From assembly GCA_013152045.1 (NCBI GenBank), contig JAADGZ010000273.1, forward strand, positions 1 to 5,302: a DNA stretch of 5,302 bases, given 5' to 3'. The translations under genes and the position numbers were made by a program. The stretch is from Gammaproteobacteria bacterium. Lineage in GTDB: Bacteria; Pseudomonadota; Gammaproteobacteria; UBA6429; Thiohalophilaceae. Positions within the stretch are counted from its first letter, which is position 1; each line of letters opens with the position of its first letter. Below, one piece after another: positions 1 to 5,302 of the stretch. The notes under the pieces were generated by a model. That model was not told where the DNA came from, did no database searches, and was given only the letters and a program-made list of their open reading frames with translations.

Positions 1-962
1 TTCATCATAAATTCAAGACTCGCATCATTTTCTGAAAGTATCTGAGTTCCACTGAGTCGTTTTTCATTGGCTGCATGTTCTATATAGGCTGCGGGTTGTT
101 TTATTTTCCAGTGTCGTTGAATTGTTTGTGTATCCGCTCGGGTTATTTTTCCGTGAGCTCCTGCACCGATGCCAAGATAGTCGCCAAAGTGCCAGTAATT
201 GAGATTATGCTGACATTGTGTGTCTCGCGCATAGGCCGATACTTCATACTGAGTATAGCCTGCTGCTGCCAGTTTTTCCTTGCCTTGTTGTTGCATCTCC
301 CAGCTGTGATCATCACTCGGTAGCATCGGTGGCTGCTGGTGAAACAGGGTGTTGGGTTCGATAGTAAGTTGATACCAGGAAATATGCGCGGGTTCCAGCG
401 CCATCGCTTCATCAAGATCAGATAATGCCTGGGCGAGGGTTTGTTGCGGTAGAGCGAACATGAGATCCAGATTGAAATTATTCAGCCCGGCAGCGTGTGC
501 CGCTTCAGCTGCATTATAGGCATCACGGCGATTGTGGATACGTCCGAGTTTTTCCAGGTGCTGATCGTTAAAACTTTGAATGCCGATAGAAAGTCGGTTG
601 ATGCCCACGGCACGATATTCGTTAAAGCGCTGTCGTTCTATTGCTCCCGGGTTGGCTTCCATCGTAATCTCGATATCTGCTGTGAATGTAAGACGTGCAC
701 GCAGGGCGCTGAACAGTTTATCCAGTGCTTCGGGGGAAAACAGGCTGGGCGTGCCGCCACCGAGAAAAATACTGCTAATGGGACGACCCCATACCAATGG
801 CAATTCCTGTTCCAGATCAGCAATCAGGGCATTGATATATTCCGCTTCAGGAATGTGGTCTTTTACGGCATGGGAATTAAAATCGCAGTAAGGGCACTTG
901 CGCACGCACCAGGGGAAATGAATATACAGCGACAGCGGTGGCAGGGTGGTGAAATTAAACAT
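1..962 (-). CDS. hemW: HemW, radical-SAM haem chaperone (partial, C-terminus outside window)
   Basis: The reading frame is open from the ATG at 962-960 to the window edge: 320 complete codons, against about 378 residues for E. coli HemW, so roughly the last 60 residues are missing because of the window and not a mutation. Residues 19-26 (CVRKCPYC) are the radical-SAM CxxxCxxC motif that binds the 4Fe-4S cluster. The next cysteine position of HemN is replaced by Phe28 (CDF), which is typical of HemW. Other landmarks are GGGTPS at 68-73, EANPG at 102-106, QSF at 129-131, the haem-binding HNxxYW motif (HNLNYW, 252-257) and GAHGK at 268-272. The family is known to bind haem and deliver it to respiratory proteins; it lacks coproporphyrinogen oxidase activity despite old 'HemN-like' names. 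The start fits the family N-terminus (LPPLSLYIH shortly after Met). No good Shine-Dalgarno sequence is visible. It is the last gene of the minus-strand run, separated from rdgB by a palindromic element. Confidence 0.95.
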   Translation of the reverse strand, partial: MFNFTTLPPLSLYIHFPWCVRKCPYCDFNSHAVKDHIPEAEYINALIADLEQELPLVWGRPISSIFLGGGTPSLFSPEALDKLFSALRARLTFTADIEITMEANPGAIERQRFNEYRAVGINRLSIGIQSFNDQHLEKLGRIHNRRDAYNAAEAAHAAGLNNFNLDLMFALPQQTLAQALSDLDEAMALEPAHISWYQLTIEPNTLFHQQPPMLPSDDHSWEMQQQGKEKLAAAGYTQYEVSAYARDTQCQHNLNYWHFGDYLGIGAGAHGKITRADTQTIQRHWKIKQPAAYIEHAANEKRLSGTQILSENDASLEFMM

Positions 963-1072
963 AGTTAGGCGTATGAATTTAACGCAGTTTGTAGATACAA
1001 GGGTGGGCCCGATTTTTGTGCCTACCGATTAAAGTTCCGCGTGGGCACAAAAATCGTGCCCACCCTACGGAG
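963..1072. other. rdgB-hemW intergenic spacer
   Basis: This 110-bp spacer lies between the rdgB stop and the hemW start, both on the minus strand. Most of it is the long palindrome at 1001-1065. The rest (963-1000) includes a small perfect inverted repeat, TTGTA-GA-TACAA, at 989-1000, which interrupts what may have been the outer end of the larger palindrome. I see no convincing promoter and no strong ribosome-binding site for hemW on the minus strand, so hemW is probably read through from rdgB. Confidence 0.6.
1001..1065. repeat. Long imperfect palindrome, likely dispersed REP/MITE-like element
   Basis: Positions 1001-1025 pair with 1041-1065. The outer arms read GGGTGGGC on the left and GCCCACCC on the right. 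Inside them, CGATTTTTGTGCC pairs with GGCACAAAAATCG. The stem is about 25 bp with one mismatch (1009/1057) and one G-T pair (1023/1043), around a 15-nt loop (1026-1040). The right arm is followed by TAC, so on the minus strand it begins GTAGGGTGGGCAC. From memory, intergenic repeats beginning GTAGGGTGGGCA and ending in GCCCACC are scattered through many proteobacterial genomes; this recollection is not a search result. The element begins within 10 nt of the rdgB stop codon, a typical place for such repeats. In RNA it would form a strong hairpin that might stabilise the rdgB mRNA 3' end or reduce read-through to hemW. No T-tract follows either arm, so it is not a classical terminator. Confidence 0.8.
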
Positions 1073-1666
1073 CTATTGTTGTTTAAGTTGTTCTACCAGT
1101 AAACGCAGTGCCTGTCCGCGATGGCTCAGTGAATTTTTCAATTCGGGAGACAACTGTGCCGAGGTACAGTTATGTTCCGGCACAAAGAAAACCGGATCAT
1201 AGCCAAAGCCGTTATCGCCCTGTGCTTCGCTGGTAATGACGCCTTCCCAGGTTCCCTGGCAAATGATCGGGGTGGGGTCGTTGGCGTGGCGCATGTACAC
1301 CATCAGACACTGAAATCGCGCGCTGCGTTTTTCTTCAGACACATCCTGCAGGGCAGTCAGCAGTTTCTTTAGGTTGTCTTCATCCGAGGCCCCAACGCCT
1401 GCATAGCGGGCAGAATAAATGCCGGGTTGACCGTTAAGCGCATCGACTTCGATGCCAGAATCATCGGCGATAGCGGGCAGGCCGGATTGTTCGGCAGCAT
1501 TGCGCGCCTTGAGTATGGCGTTCTCGACAAAGGTCAGGCCGGTTTCCTCAGCCTCATCAACATCGAATTCTGACTGGGGCAAAACGCTGATACCTTGCTC
1601 GGCCAGGATCTGGTTGATCTCACGAACCTTGCCCTTGTTGTTGCTGGCCAGTACGATTTTTTTCAT
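1073..1666 (-). CDS. rdgB: RdgB/Ham1, dITP/XTP pyrophosphatase
   Basis: The product hydrolyses dITP, ITP and XTP to the monophosphate and pyrophosphate, keeping deaminated purines out of DNA and RNA in the cytosol. From the ATG at 1666 it has 197 residues, the E. coli length. Visible blocks are the N-terminal nucleotide-binding SNNKGK with Lys13, EETGLTFVENAILKAR (about 40-55), ADDSG with the probable catalytic Asp69, PGIYSARY, GFGYDP (153-158) contacting the base, and SHRGQA (181-186) near the C-terminus. No key residue is missing. A GTG immediately precedes the ATG in frame (1669-1667) and would give 198 residues. I prefer the ATG because the GGGGT ribosome-binding sequence lies 8 nt before it but only 5 nt before the GTG, and because it reproduces the family numbering. 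It lies 27 nt after the rph stop (30 including the 3-nt stop-to-GTG difference does not change this spacing), so co-transcription with rph is likely. Confidence 0.95.
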   Translation of the reverse strand: MKKIVLASNNKGKVREINQILAEQGISVLPQSEFDVDEAEETGLTFVENAILKARNAAEQSGLPAIADDSGIEVDALNGQPGIYSARYAGVGASDEDNLKKLLTALQDVSEEKRSARFQCLMVYMRHANDPTPIICQGTWEGVITSEAQGDNGFGYDPVFFVPEHNCTSAQLSPELKNSLSHRGQALRLLVEQLKQQ

Positions 1667-1693
1667 CACGTTTTACCCCGGTTATATTTCAAG

Positions 1694-2413
1694 TTAGCGA
1701 AGAGCCTTGGCTTGTATTTCCATTAACTGGGCGATGGCATCTTTGCCCAGTCCCAGCATGCTGTTTAACTCGTCTGAATTAAACGCCGCGCCTTCGGCGG
1801 TGCCCTGCACCTCGATGAAACCACCCTGATCATTCATGACCAGATTCATATCGGTTTCACAGTCACAGTCTTCGGGATAATCCAGATCCGTTACCGGCTC
1901 GCCTTTATAAACACCCACCGAAATTGCCGCGATCTGGGCCACCAGCGGATCGGTTTTGATGATCTTGTTTTCCTGCATATAACGAAGAGCGTCCACCAAT
2001 GCCACCCAGGCGCCGGTAATGGAGGCCGTGCGGGTGCCGCCATCGGCCTGGATCACGTCACAGTCCAGGGCAATGCTGTTTTCGCCCAGGGCTTTGAGAT
2101 CCACCGCCGCGCGTAGGGAACGGCCAATCAGACGCTGGATTTCCATTGTCCGCCCACCCTGCTTGCCGCGTGCGGCCTCACGACCCATGCGTTCGCCGGT
2201 GGAGCGGGGCAACATACCGTATTCCGCAGTCACCCAGCCCTGCTCCTTGCCGCGCAAAAAGCCGGGTACCCGGGTGCTGACGCTGGCGGTACAAAGTACT
2301 TTGGTGTCACCGCACTCGATCAGCACCGAGCCTTCGGCATGCTTGGTGTAGTGGCGGGTGATGGTGATTGGGCGCAGTTCATTATTAGCGCGCCCACTGG
2401 GACGGTTGGACAT
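1694..2413 (-). CDS. rph: RNase PH, phosphorolytic tRNA 3'-exoribonuclease
   Basis: RNase PH removes nucleotides after the CCA end of tRNA precursors, using phosphate and releasing nucleoside diphosphates; the family works as a hexameric ring in the cytosol. The 239-residue product matches the usual length of about 238. It opens with the family signature RPSGR...NELRPI (4-16). The [18 protein letters not shown] stretch (84-101) carries Arg88, and [13 protein letters not shown] (124-136) carries Arg128; these correspond to the phosphate/RNA-binding Arg86 and Arg126 described for B. subtilis RNase PH. The acidic run around 176-190 (DLDYPED through DMN) supplies the metal-binding aspartates. The C-terminus is complete, unlike the frameshifted rph of E. 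coli K-12. The ATG at 2413 is preceded by AGGA at a 9-nt spacing. rdgB follows closely, and a good -10 box lies upstream at 2450-2455. Confidence 0.97.
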   Translation of the reverse strand: MSNRPSGRANNELRPITITRHYTKHAEGSVLIECGDTKVLCTASVSTRVPGFLRGKEQGWVTAEYGMLPRSTGERMGREAARGKQGGRTMEIQRLIGRSLRAAVDLKALGENSIALDCDVIQADGGTRTASITGAWVALVDALRYMQENKIIKTDPLVAQIAAISVGVYKGEPVTDLDYPEDCDCETDMNLVMNDQGGFIEVQGTAEGAAFNSDELNSMLGLGKDAIAQLMEIQAKALR

Positions 2414-2449
2414 AATCGAGATTCCTGTAGCGACAAATTAAAGCGGCTG

Positions 2450-2455
2450 ATTATA
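2450..2455 (-). promoter_or_regulatory. Candidate -10 box for an rph-rdgB-hemW promoter
   Basis: The minus strand reads a perfect TATAAT here, in the 80-bp gap between the phosphatase stop and rph. It would place the transcription start about 30 nt before the rph ATG. At 17 nt upstream the hexamer is CACAGC, a poor match to TTGACA, and there is no TGn extension, so strength would depend on context or an activator. The match is seen directly; promoter activity is inferred. Confidence 0.5.
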
Positions 2456-2493
2456 CCGCGCCTGTGGTTGCCGCTGTGATTTTTTCTGCTGAC

Positions 2494-3381
2494 CTACTTG
2501 TTATCGTCTGTTTTCATTTCGTAGTCGTATTCACGAATGGCACGCTGGATTTCATCGATTGCACTGTCGAGTGAACTCTCTTCGGCGTTTGTCGGGTGTT
2601 TCTGTGCACTCGTTTTACGCTGAACAGGGGGACGTAATTGCTGGAGGGAGATGACCCGCAAGGCGAGGGCGGTTGCATTGTCGCTTTTAGGGTAACTGGC
2701 CACCTCGGCGCGTTCAGCCAGATCATTAAGTGCCTGATTTAATTTTTGTTGATCCAGCAGGGGGCCCATCTGTGCATCATCCAGTGGATCCCAGAAACCG
2801 TCGGAACACAGCAACAGCACATCACCTTCTTTGATTGCGATCGCCTTAGTGGAGCTAATCTGAGGTTCGTGGGCCGAAAGACCAAGGCACTGGGTAACGT
2901 AGTTACGCATGGGATGACTTTGCAGCTTTTTCAGAGAAATACGGCCCTCCTGATAAAGCTGCTCTACATAGGAATGATCGGTGGTCCGGTACAGCGGTAG
3001 GCCGTTACGGAATAGATACAAGCGGCTATCGCCGGCATGTGCCCACCAGGCCTTGCCGTTCTGGATCAGACAGATGACTGCGGTGGTGCCAGGATGCATT
3101 GGGGGATTATGATCGTGGCCGGCAATCAGGATTTTGTAGTGCGCGCGACGTAACAGTTCTTTTAGGAAGGCTTTGGGCTTTTCAGTGGGCAGCGGATTGA
3201 GAGCCAGCTCATCACTGACCGTATCAATCAGCATTTGCGCAGCCAGATCGCCACCAGGCTTGCCGCCCAGCCCATCGCCCAGCACCAGTACGACGCCAGC
3301 AGGACTCTCGATAACTTCGATGCGATCCTGGTTGACCGGGCGGTTACCCAGCCGACTGGTACGGCCAAATTCAAACTGCAT
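2494..3381 (-). CDS. PP2C-family Ser/Thr protein phosphatase (PppA/Stp-like)
   Basis: This is a metal-dependent phosphatase predicted to remove phosphate from Ser/Thr residues, most likely on the adjacent kinase and its substrates. All main PP2C motifs are present: GNRPVNQDR (12-20, Asp19), GDGLGG (35-40, metal ligands Asp36/Gly37), PGTTAV (97-102), AHAGDSRLYL (114-123), TTDHSYVEQL (133-142), CSDGFWD (192-198, Asp194) and SDNATALAL (233-241, Asp234). The catalytic domain is the usual bacterial size, ending near residue 248. A 45-residue polar tail (about 250-295), rich in Lys, Glu, Asp and Ser, follows; its last part (DSAIDEIQRAIREYDYEM) could form a helix. No signal peptide or membrane segment is seen, so it should be cytosolic. 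The ATG at 3381 lies 2 nt after the kinase stop, with GGAG inside the kinase 3' end at a 10-nt spacing, suggesting translational coupling. The specific target is unknown. Confidence 0.9.
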   Translation of the reverse strand: MQFEFGRTSRLGNRPVNQDRIEVIESPAGVVLVLGDGLGGKPGGDLAAQMLIDTVSDELALNPLPTEKPKAFLKELLRRAHYKILIAGHDHNPPMHPGTTAVICLIQNGKAWWAHAGDSRLYLFRNGLPLYRTTDHSYVEQLYQEGRISLKKLQSHPMRNYVTQCLGLSAHEPQISSTKAIAIKEGDVLLLCSDGFWDPLDDAQMGPLLDQQKLNQALNDLAERAEVASYPKSDNATALALRVISLQQLRPPVQRKTSAQKHPTNAEESSLDSAIDEIQRAIREYDYEMKTDDNK

Positions 3382-3383
3382 GG

Positions 3384-4286
3384 TTAATCTGCTCCACTGG
3401 CATTTTTCAGTTTGCGGGCGCTGATGCCTAGTACTTCGATCAGCTGCTCGACATTTTGTGGTCGCAGGATGGGATCCACTTCCATGGCCCAGTCCACGGC
3501 TTCTAGCAGAGAGGGAGAATAAATTTTTTTGAAAGCGTTCAGCGCAGCTTTCATGGTGTCGCGCTCTCGCCGTCGGGTCGAGGGTGGCGGGGGAGAGCCT
3601 GCCATACAGGTGCGCATGCTGGCACCGATAGCGTAGATGTCGGTCCAGGGACCGACATAGCCGCCGGGATCCAGTTGTTCAATGGGAGAAAATCCAGGTG
3701 TGACCACCTGATTCGGCTGGAACTGGCGAGTATGCATCATTTCATGCACGGCACCGAAATCCAGCAGCAGAGGGCTGGCCCCCTGACGCAGATGGATATT
3801 GCCTGGTTTTACATCTAGATGCAGCAGGCCATTTTTATGGATATTTTTGAGGCCATCGAGCAGGGGCAGGAACACCGTTAGAATAAAGGTTTCGCTGAGT
3901 TTGCCCTTATGACGCAGAATATAGTTCTGTAGGTTATAGCCTTCCTCGTACGCCATCACCATATAGACAGTGCCGTTGGCGCGGAAAAAGTTGATTACGT
4001 TGACAATGTTAGGATGCTTAAGATTGCTCAGTGCTCCGGCTTCCTGAAAAAACAGTCGCTGGCCATGAGCAAAGCGGTCGGCATAGGTTTCCCGACTGGC
4101 GACCACCGTGTGGGAATCATCACGGCTGGCAATCCGAGAGGGCATGTATTCCTTGAGTACCACCTGTTTACCCTGTTGGTCGGTGGCCAGATAGACGATA
4201 CTGAAGCCGCCGCCGCCCAGTGTGCGTACGATAGTATATTCATCAACTCGCGTACTACTGGGTAATTCATTTTCAAGTTTCGCCAT
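3384..4286 (-). CDS. Soluble Hanks-type Ser/Thr protein kinase, non-RD
   Basis: This 300-residue protein is almost entirely a eukaryotic-like kinase domain. It shows the glycine loop GGGGFSIVY (24-32), ATP-binding Lys45 in VLKEYMP, helix-C Glu82 in FFQEAGAL, the catalytic loop HLDVKPGN (156-163) with Asp158, Lys160 and Asn163, DFG at 176-178, an SPIEQL stretch replacing APE (200-205), DIYAIG (216-221) and the late conserved Arg275. The residues needed for ATP and metal binding are intact, so it is probably active. The Arg of HRD is Leu157, making it a non-RD kinase that may not need activation-loop phosphorylation. An SPPPPSTRRRER segment (231-242) forms a proline/arginine-rich insertion after helix F. 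There is no transmembrane helix, PASTA, FHA or other sensor domain, so the input signal is not apparent. The ATG at 4286 has AAGG 4 nt upstream. It forms a pair with the PP2C gene and is divergent from yicC. Substrate unknown. Confidence 0.92.
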   Translation of the reverse strand: MAKLENELPSSTRVDEYTIVRTLGGGGFSIVYLATDQQGKQVVLKEYMPSRIASRDDSHTVVASRETYADRFAHGQRLFFQEAGALSNLKHPNIVNVINFFRANGTVYMVMAYEEGYNLQNYILRHKGKLSETFILTVFLPLLDGLKNIHKNGLLHLDVKPGNIHLRQGASPLLLDFGAVHEMMHTRQFQPNQVVTPGFSPIEQLDPGGYVGPWTDIYAIGASMRTCMAGSPPPPSTRRRERDTMKAALNAFKKIYSPSLLEAVDWAMEVDPILRPQNVEQLIEVLGISARKLKNASGAD

Positions 4287-4372
4287 ATTGCCTTGCTCAA
4301 CGCGCTGATTACATTCAAGATTAGCATACTAAGGCATTAATAAGGCAAGGCATTTATTGATAAGGGGTTTTT
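4287..4372. promoter_or_regulatory. Divergent kinase/yicC intergenic region with AAGGCA repeats
   Basis: This 86-bp region must hold the start signals for yicC on the plus strand and for the kinase operon on the minus strand. AAGGCATT occurs twice in direct orientation (4331-4338 and 4347-4354, 16 bp apart), with a further AAGGCA at 4342-4347 between them and an inverted copy (TGCCTT) near the kinase start at 4289-4294. The spacing is compatible with a regulator-binding site, but the motif is not one I recognise. Promoter hexamers are weak: on the minus strand TTGCCT and GCTAAT are 17 nt apart, and nothing convincing is seen on the plus strand. The yicC ribosome-binding site, AAGGGG at 4362-4367, is strong and 5 nt from the ATG. 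Confidence 0.45.
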
Positions 4373-5239
4373 ATGGTTCGCAGTATGACAGCATTTTCCC
4401 GCCAGCAAGTGAGCGGGATCTTCGGCAGCCTGGTGTTGGAACTTCGCAGCGTTAACCAGCGCTTTCTCGATATTAATTTCAGAATGCCGGAAGAACTGCG
4501 TAGCCTGGAGCCACGTCTGCGCACAGCTATTTCCGAACGTCTGAGCCGGGGCAAGGTGGAATTAAGTTTACGTTACCAGCCGCCGGAAGCCGGCCAGGAT
4601 GAGCTGACGCTGGATATGGAGCTGGTCAGGCGCATCTCCGAGGCCAGTCGCGAGGTGGATCGCATTCTCTATGATCACGCGCCGATCAACTCGCTCGAAA
4701 TTTTACGCTGGCCCGGTGTGCTGCAGGCTAGCAAGGTGGATCAGGACATCCTGTTCACCGCGGTGAGTGTTTTACTCGATACAAGCTTGGATGAGCTGAT
4801 CGCCAGCCGCGAACGCGAGGGTGAAAAACTAGCGGCTGTGATCGAGCAGCGTTGCGCGGCAATGGCCGCCATCGTCGAACAGCTGCGGGTAAAAATGCCT
4901 GAAATCATAACGGCATGGCGCGAAAAACTGAAAGCGCGACTGGAGCAGGTTGCTGTCGAAGTGGATAGCGAGCGGCTGGAACAGGAAATCGTGTTGCTGG
5001 CCAACAAGACCGACGTGGACGAAGAGCTGGATCGCCTGTCCATACACATCGAAGAAGTTCGCCGGGTGTTAAGCGATGATCAACCCATCGGTCGGCGGCT
5101 GGATTTCCTCATGCAGGAACTCAACCGTGAGGTCAACACCCTGGGTTCCAAATCCGTGCATCTGGACAGCACCCGCGCCTCGGTGGACATGAAAGTGCTG
5201 ATCGAGCAAATGCGCGAACAGGTGCAAAACATAGAGTAA
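4373..5239 (+). CDS. yicC: YicC-family endoribonuclease
   Basis: The product has 288 residues, against about 287 in E. coli. It begins with the family MTAFSR block (5-10), followed by ELRSVNQRFLD (23-33), SRGKVEL (58-64) and the EILRWPGVL segment (109-117). A long charged helical middle region runs from roughly 120 to 235, including SREREGEKL. The C-terminal DUF1732-type domain contains GRRLDFLMQELNREVNTLGS (240-259) and ends in IEQMREQVQNIE, almost the same as E. coli. Recent work describes YicC proteins as metal-dependent endoribonucleases; in E. coli it has been linked to turnover of the small RNA RyhB. It is predicted to be cytosolic. The start is supported by AAGGGG 5 nt upstream. It is divergent from the kinase gene. 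In many gammaproteobacteria gmk lies downstream of yicC, but only 63 nt follow here and no gene start can be supported. Confidence 0.95.
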   Translation: MVRSMTAFSRQQVSGIFGSLVLELRSVNQRFLDINFRMPEELRSLEPRLRTAISERLSRGKVELSLRYQPPEAGQDELTLDMELVRRISEASREVDRILYDHAPINSLEILRWPGVLQASKVDQDILFTAVSVLLDTSLDELIASREREGEKLAAVIEQRCAAMAAIVEQLRVKMPEIITAWREKLKARLEQVAVEVDSERLEQEIVLLANKTDVDEELDRLSIHIEEVRRVLSDDQPIGRRLDFLMQELNREVNTLGSKSVHLDSTRASVDMKVLIEQMREQVQNIE

Positions 5240-5256
5240 GGATCGAGGGGTTTTCG

Positions 5257-5282
5257 CGTTCTCACGCTCCCGTGTGGGAATG
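5257..5282. repeat. Short palindrome after yicC, resembling a GTTCCCACGC-type dispersed repeat
   Basis: Positions 5257-5267 can pair with 5272-5282 through 11 pairs, three of them G-U in RNA, around a TCCC loop. The arms read GTTCTCAC and GTGGGAAT. From memory, intergenic repeats of the form GTTCCCACGCTCC...GTGGGAATG are common across gammaproteobacteria, and this looks like a slightly decayed copy. It lies 17 nt after the yicC stop. The hairpin could protect the mRNA 3' end, but no T-tract follows it, so I do not call a rho-independent terminator. Confidence 0.55.
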
Positions 5283-5302
5283 TATATGATGTTGGAAATT
5301 GG

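Noticed and set aside
143..415. 90-residue minus-strand frame, and a plus-strand frame at 75-323, which could suggest that hemW is broken
   Set aside because: Codon-by-codon reading shows hemW open without interruption from 962 to position 1; these are shadows in other frames.
1..962. HemN (oxygen-independent coproporphyrinogen III oxidase)
   Set aside because: The position after CxxxCxxC is DF rather than the extra cysteine of HemN, the N-terminal extension of HemN is absent, and HNxxYW marks HemW.
495..968. 157-residue open frame on the plus strand across hemW
   Set aside because: It is antisense to hemW, whose minus-strand frame is continuous and carries the CxxxCxxC and HNxxYW motifs. 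The plus-strand translation shows no recognisable domain.
1001..1065. Rho-independent terminator between rdgB and hemW
   Set aside because: The stem is strong, but neither side is followed by a T-tract; the T-runs lie inside the arms. A repeat element explains it better.
2019..2351. 110-residue plus-strand frame across rph
   Set aside because: It is antisense to the most conserved part of RNase PH, and the Arg/Ser/Pro-rich composition is typical of a shadow frame.
2494..4286. Type VI secretion PpkA/PppA pair
   Set aside because: PpkA proteins are long with a membrane segment and extra domains. This kinase is a bare 300-residue soluble domain and no T6SS gene is present in the window.
4741..5049. 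Antisense frames of 102 and 72 residues within yicC
   Set aside because: They overlap the conserved YicC coding sequence and have low-complexity Ser/Arg-rich translations with no family resemblance.
5283..5302. Possible start of gmk at the right edge
   Set aside because: gmk often follows yicC, but the remaining bases show no ribosome-binding site with a start codon and no recognisable guanylate kinase N-terminus.

Overview
The window reads as a chromosomal segment of a gammaproteobacterium. HemW, RdgB, RNase PH and YicC all look very close to the Escherichia coli proteins as I remember them, including near-identical active-site blocks and the same lengths to within a residue or two. I cannot place it below class level. 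No tRNA, rRNA, CRISPR array, integrase or transposase gene is visible.

Layout, left to right. Positions 1-962 (minus) hold hemW, a radical-SAM haem chaperone, open at the left window edge and so lacking its C-terminus. A 110-bp gap (963-1072) follows, filled largely by a long imperfect palindrome that looks like a dispersed repeat. Next come rdgB (minus, 1073-1666; inosine/xanthosine triphosphatase) and rph (minus, 1694-2413; RNase PH). An 80-bp gap with a TATAAT box separates rph from a PP2C-type protein phosphatase gene (minus, 2494-3381). That gene starts 2 nt after the stop of a small soluble Ser/Thr protein kinase gene (minus, 3384-4286). An 86-bp divergent intergenic region (4287-4372) leads to yicC (plus, 4373-5239; YicC-family endoribonuclease). 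The last 63 bp carry a second, shorter palindrome.

How they fit together. The five minus-strand genes (kinase, phosphatase, rph, rdgB, hemW) are co-oriented and closely spaced, so they could form one transcription unit, with a likely internal promoter before rph. RNase PH trims RNA 3' ends, YicC is an RNA endonuclease, and RdgB removes deaminated purine nucleotides; this is an RNA/nucleotide housekeeping block. The reversible-phosphorylation pair sits between the two RNase genes, sharing an intergenic region with yicC and lying directly upstream of rph. Its substrate is unknown. A role in controlling RNA processing is only a positional inference.

The most interesting items are this kinase/phosphatase cassette, with an unusual non-RD (HLD) catalytic loop in the kinase, and the two dispersed-palindrome-like elements. 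I see no clear evidence of a wholly new system.
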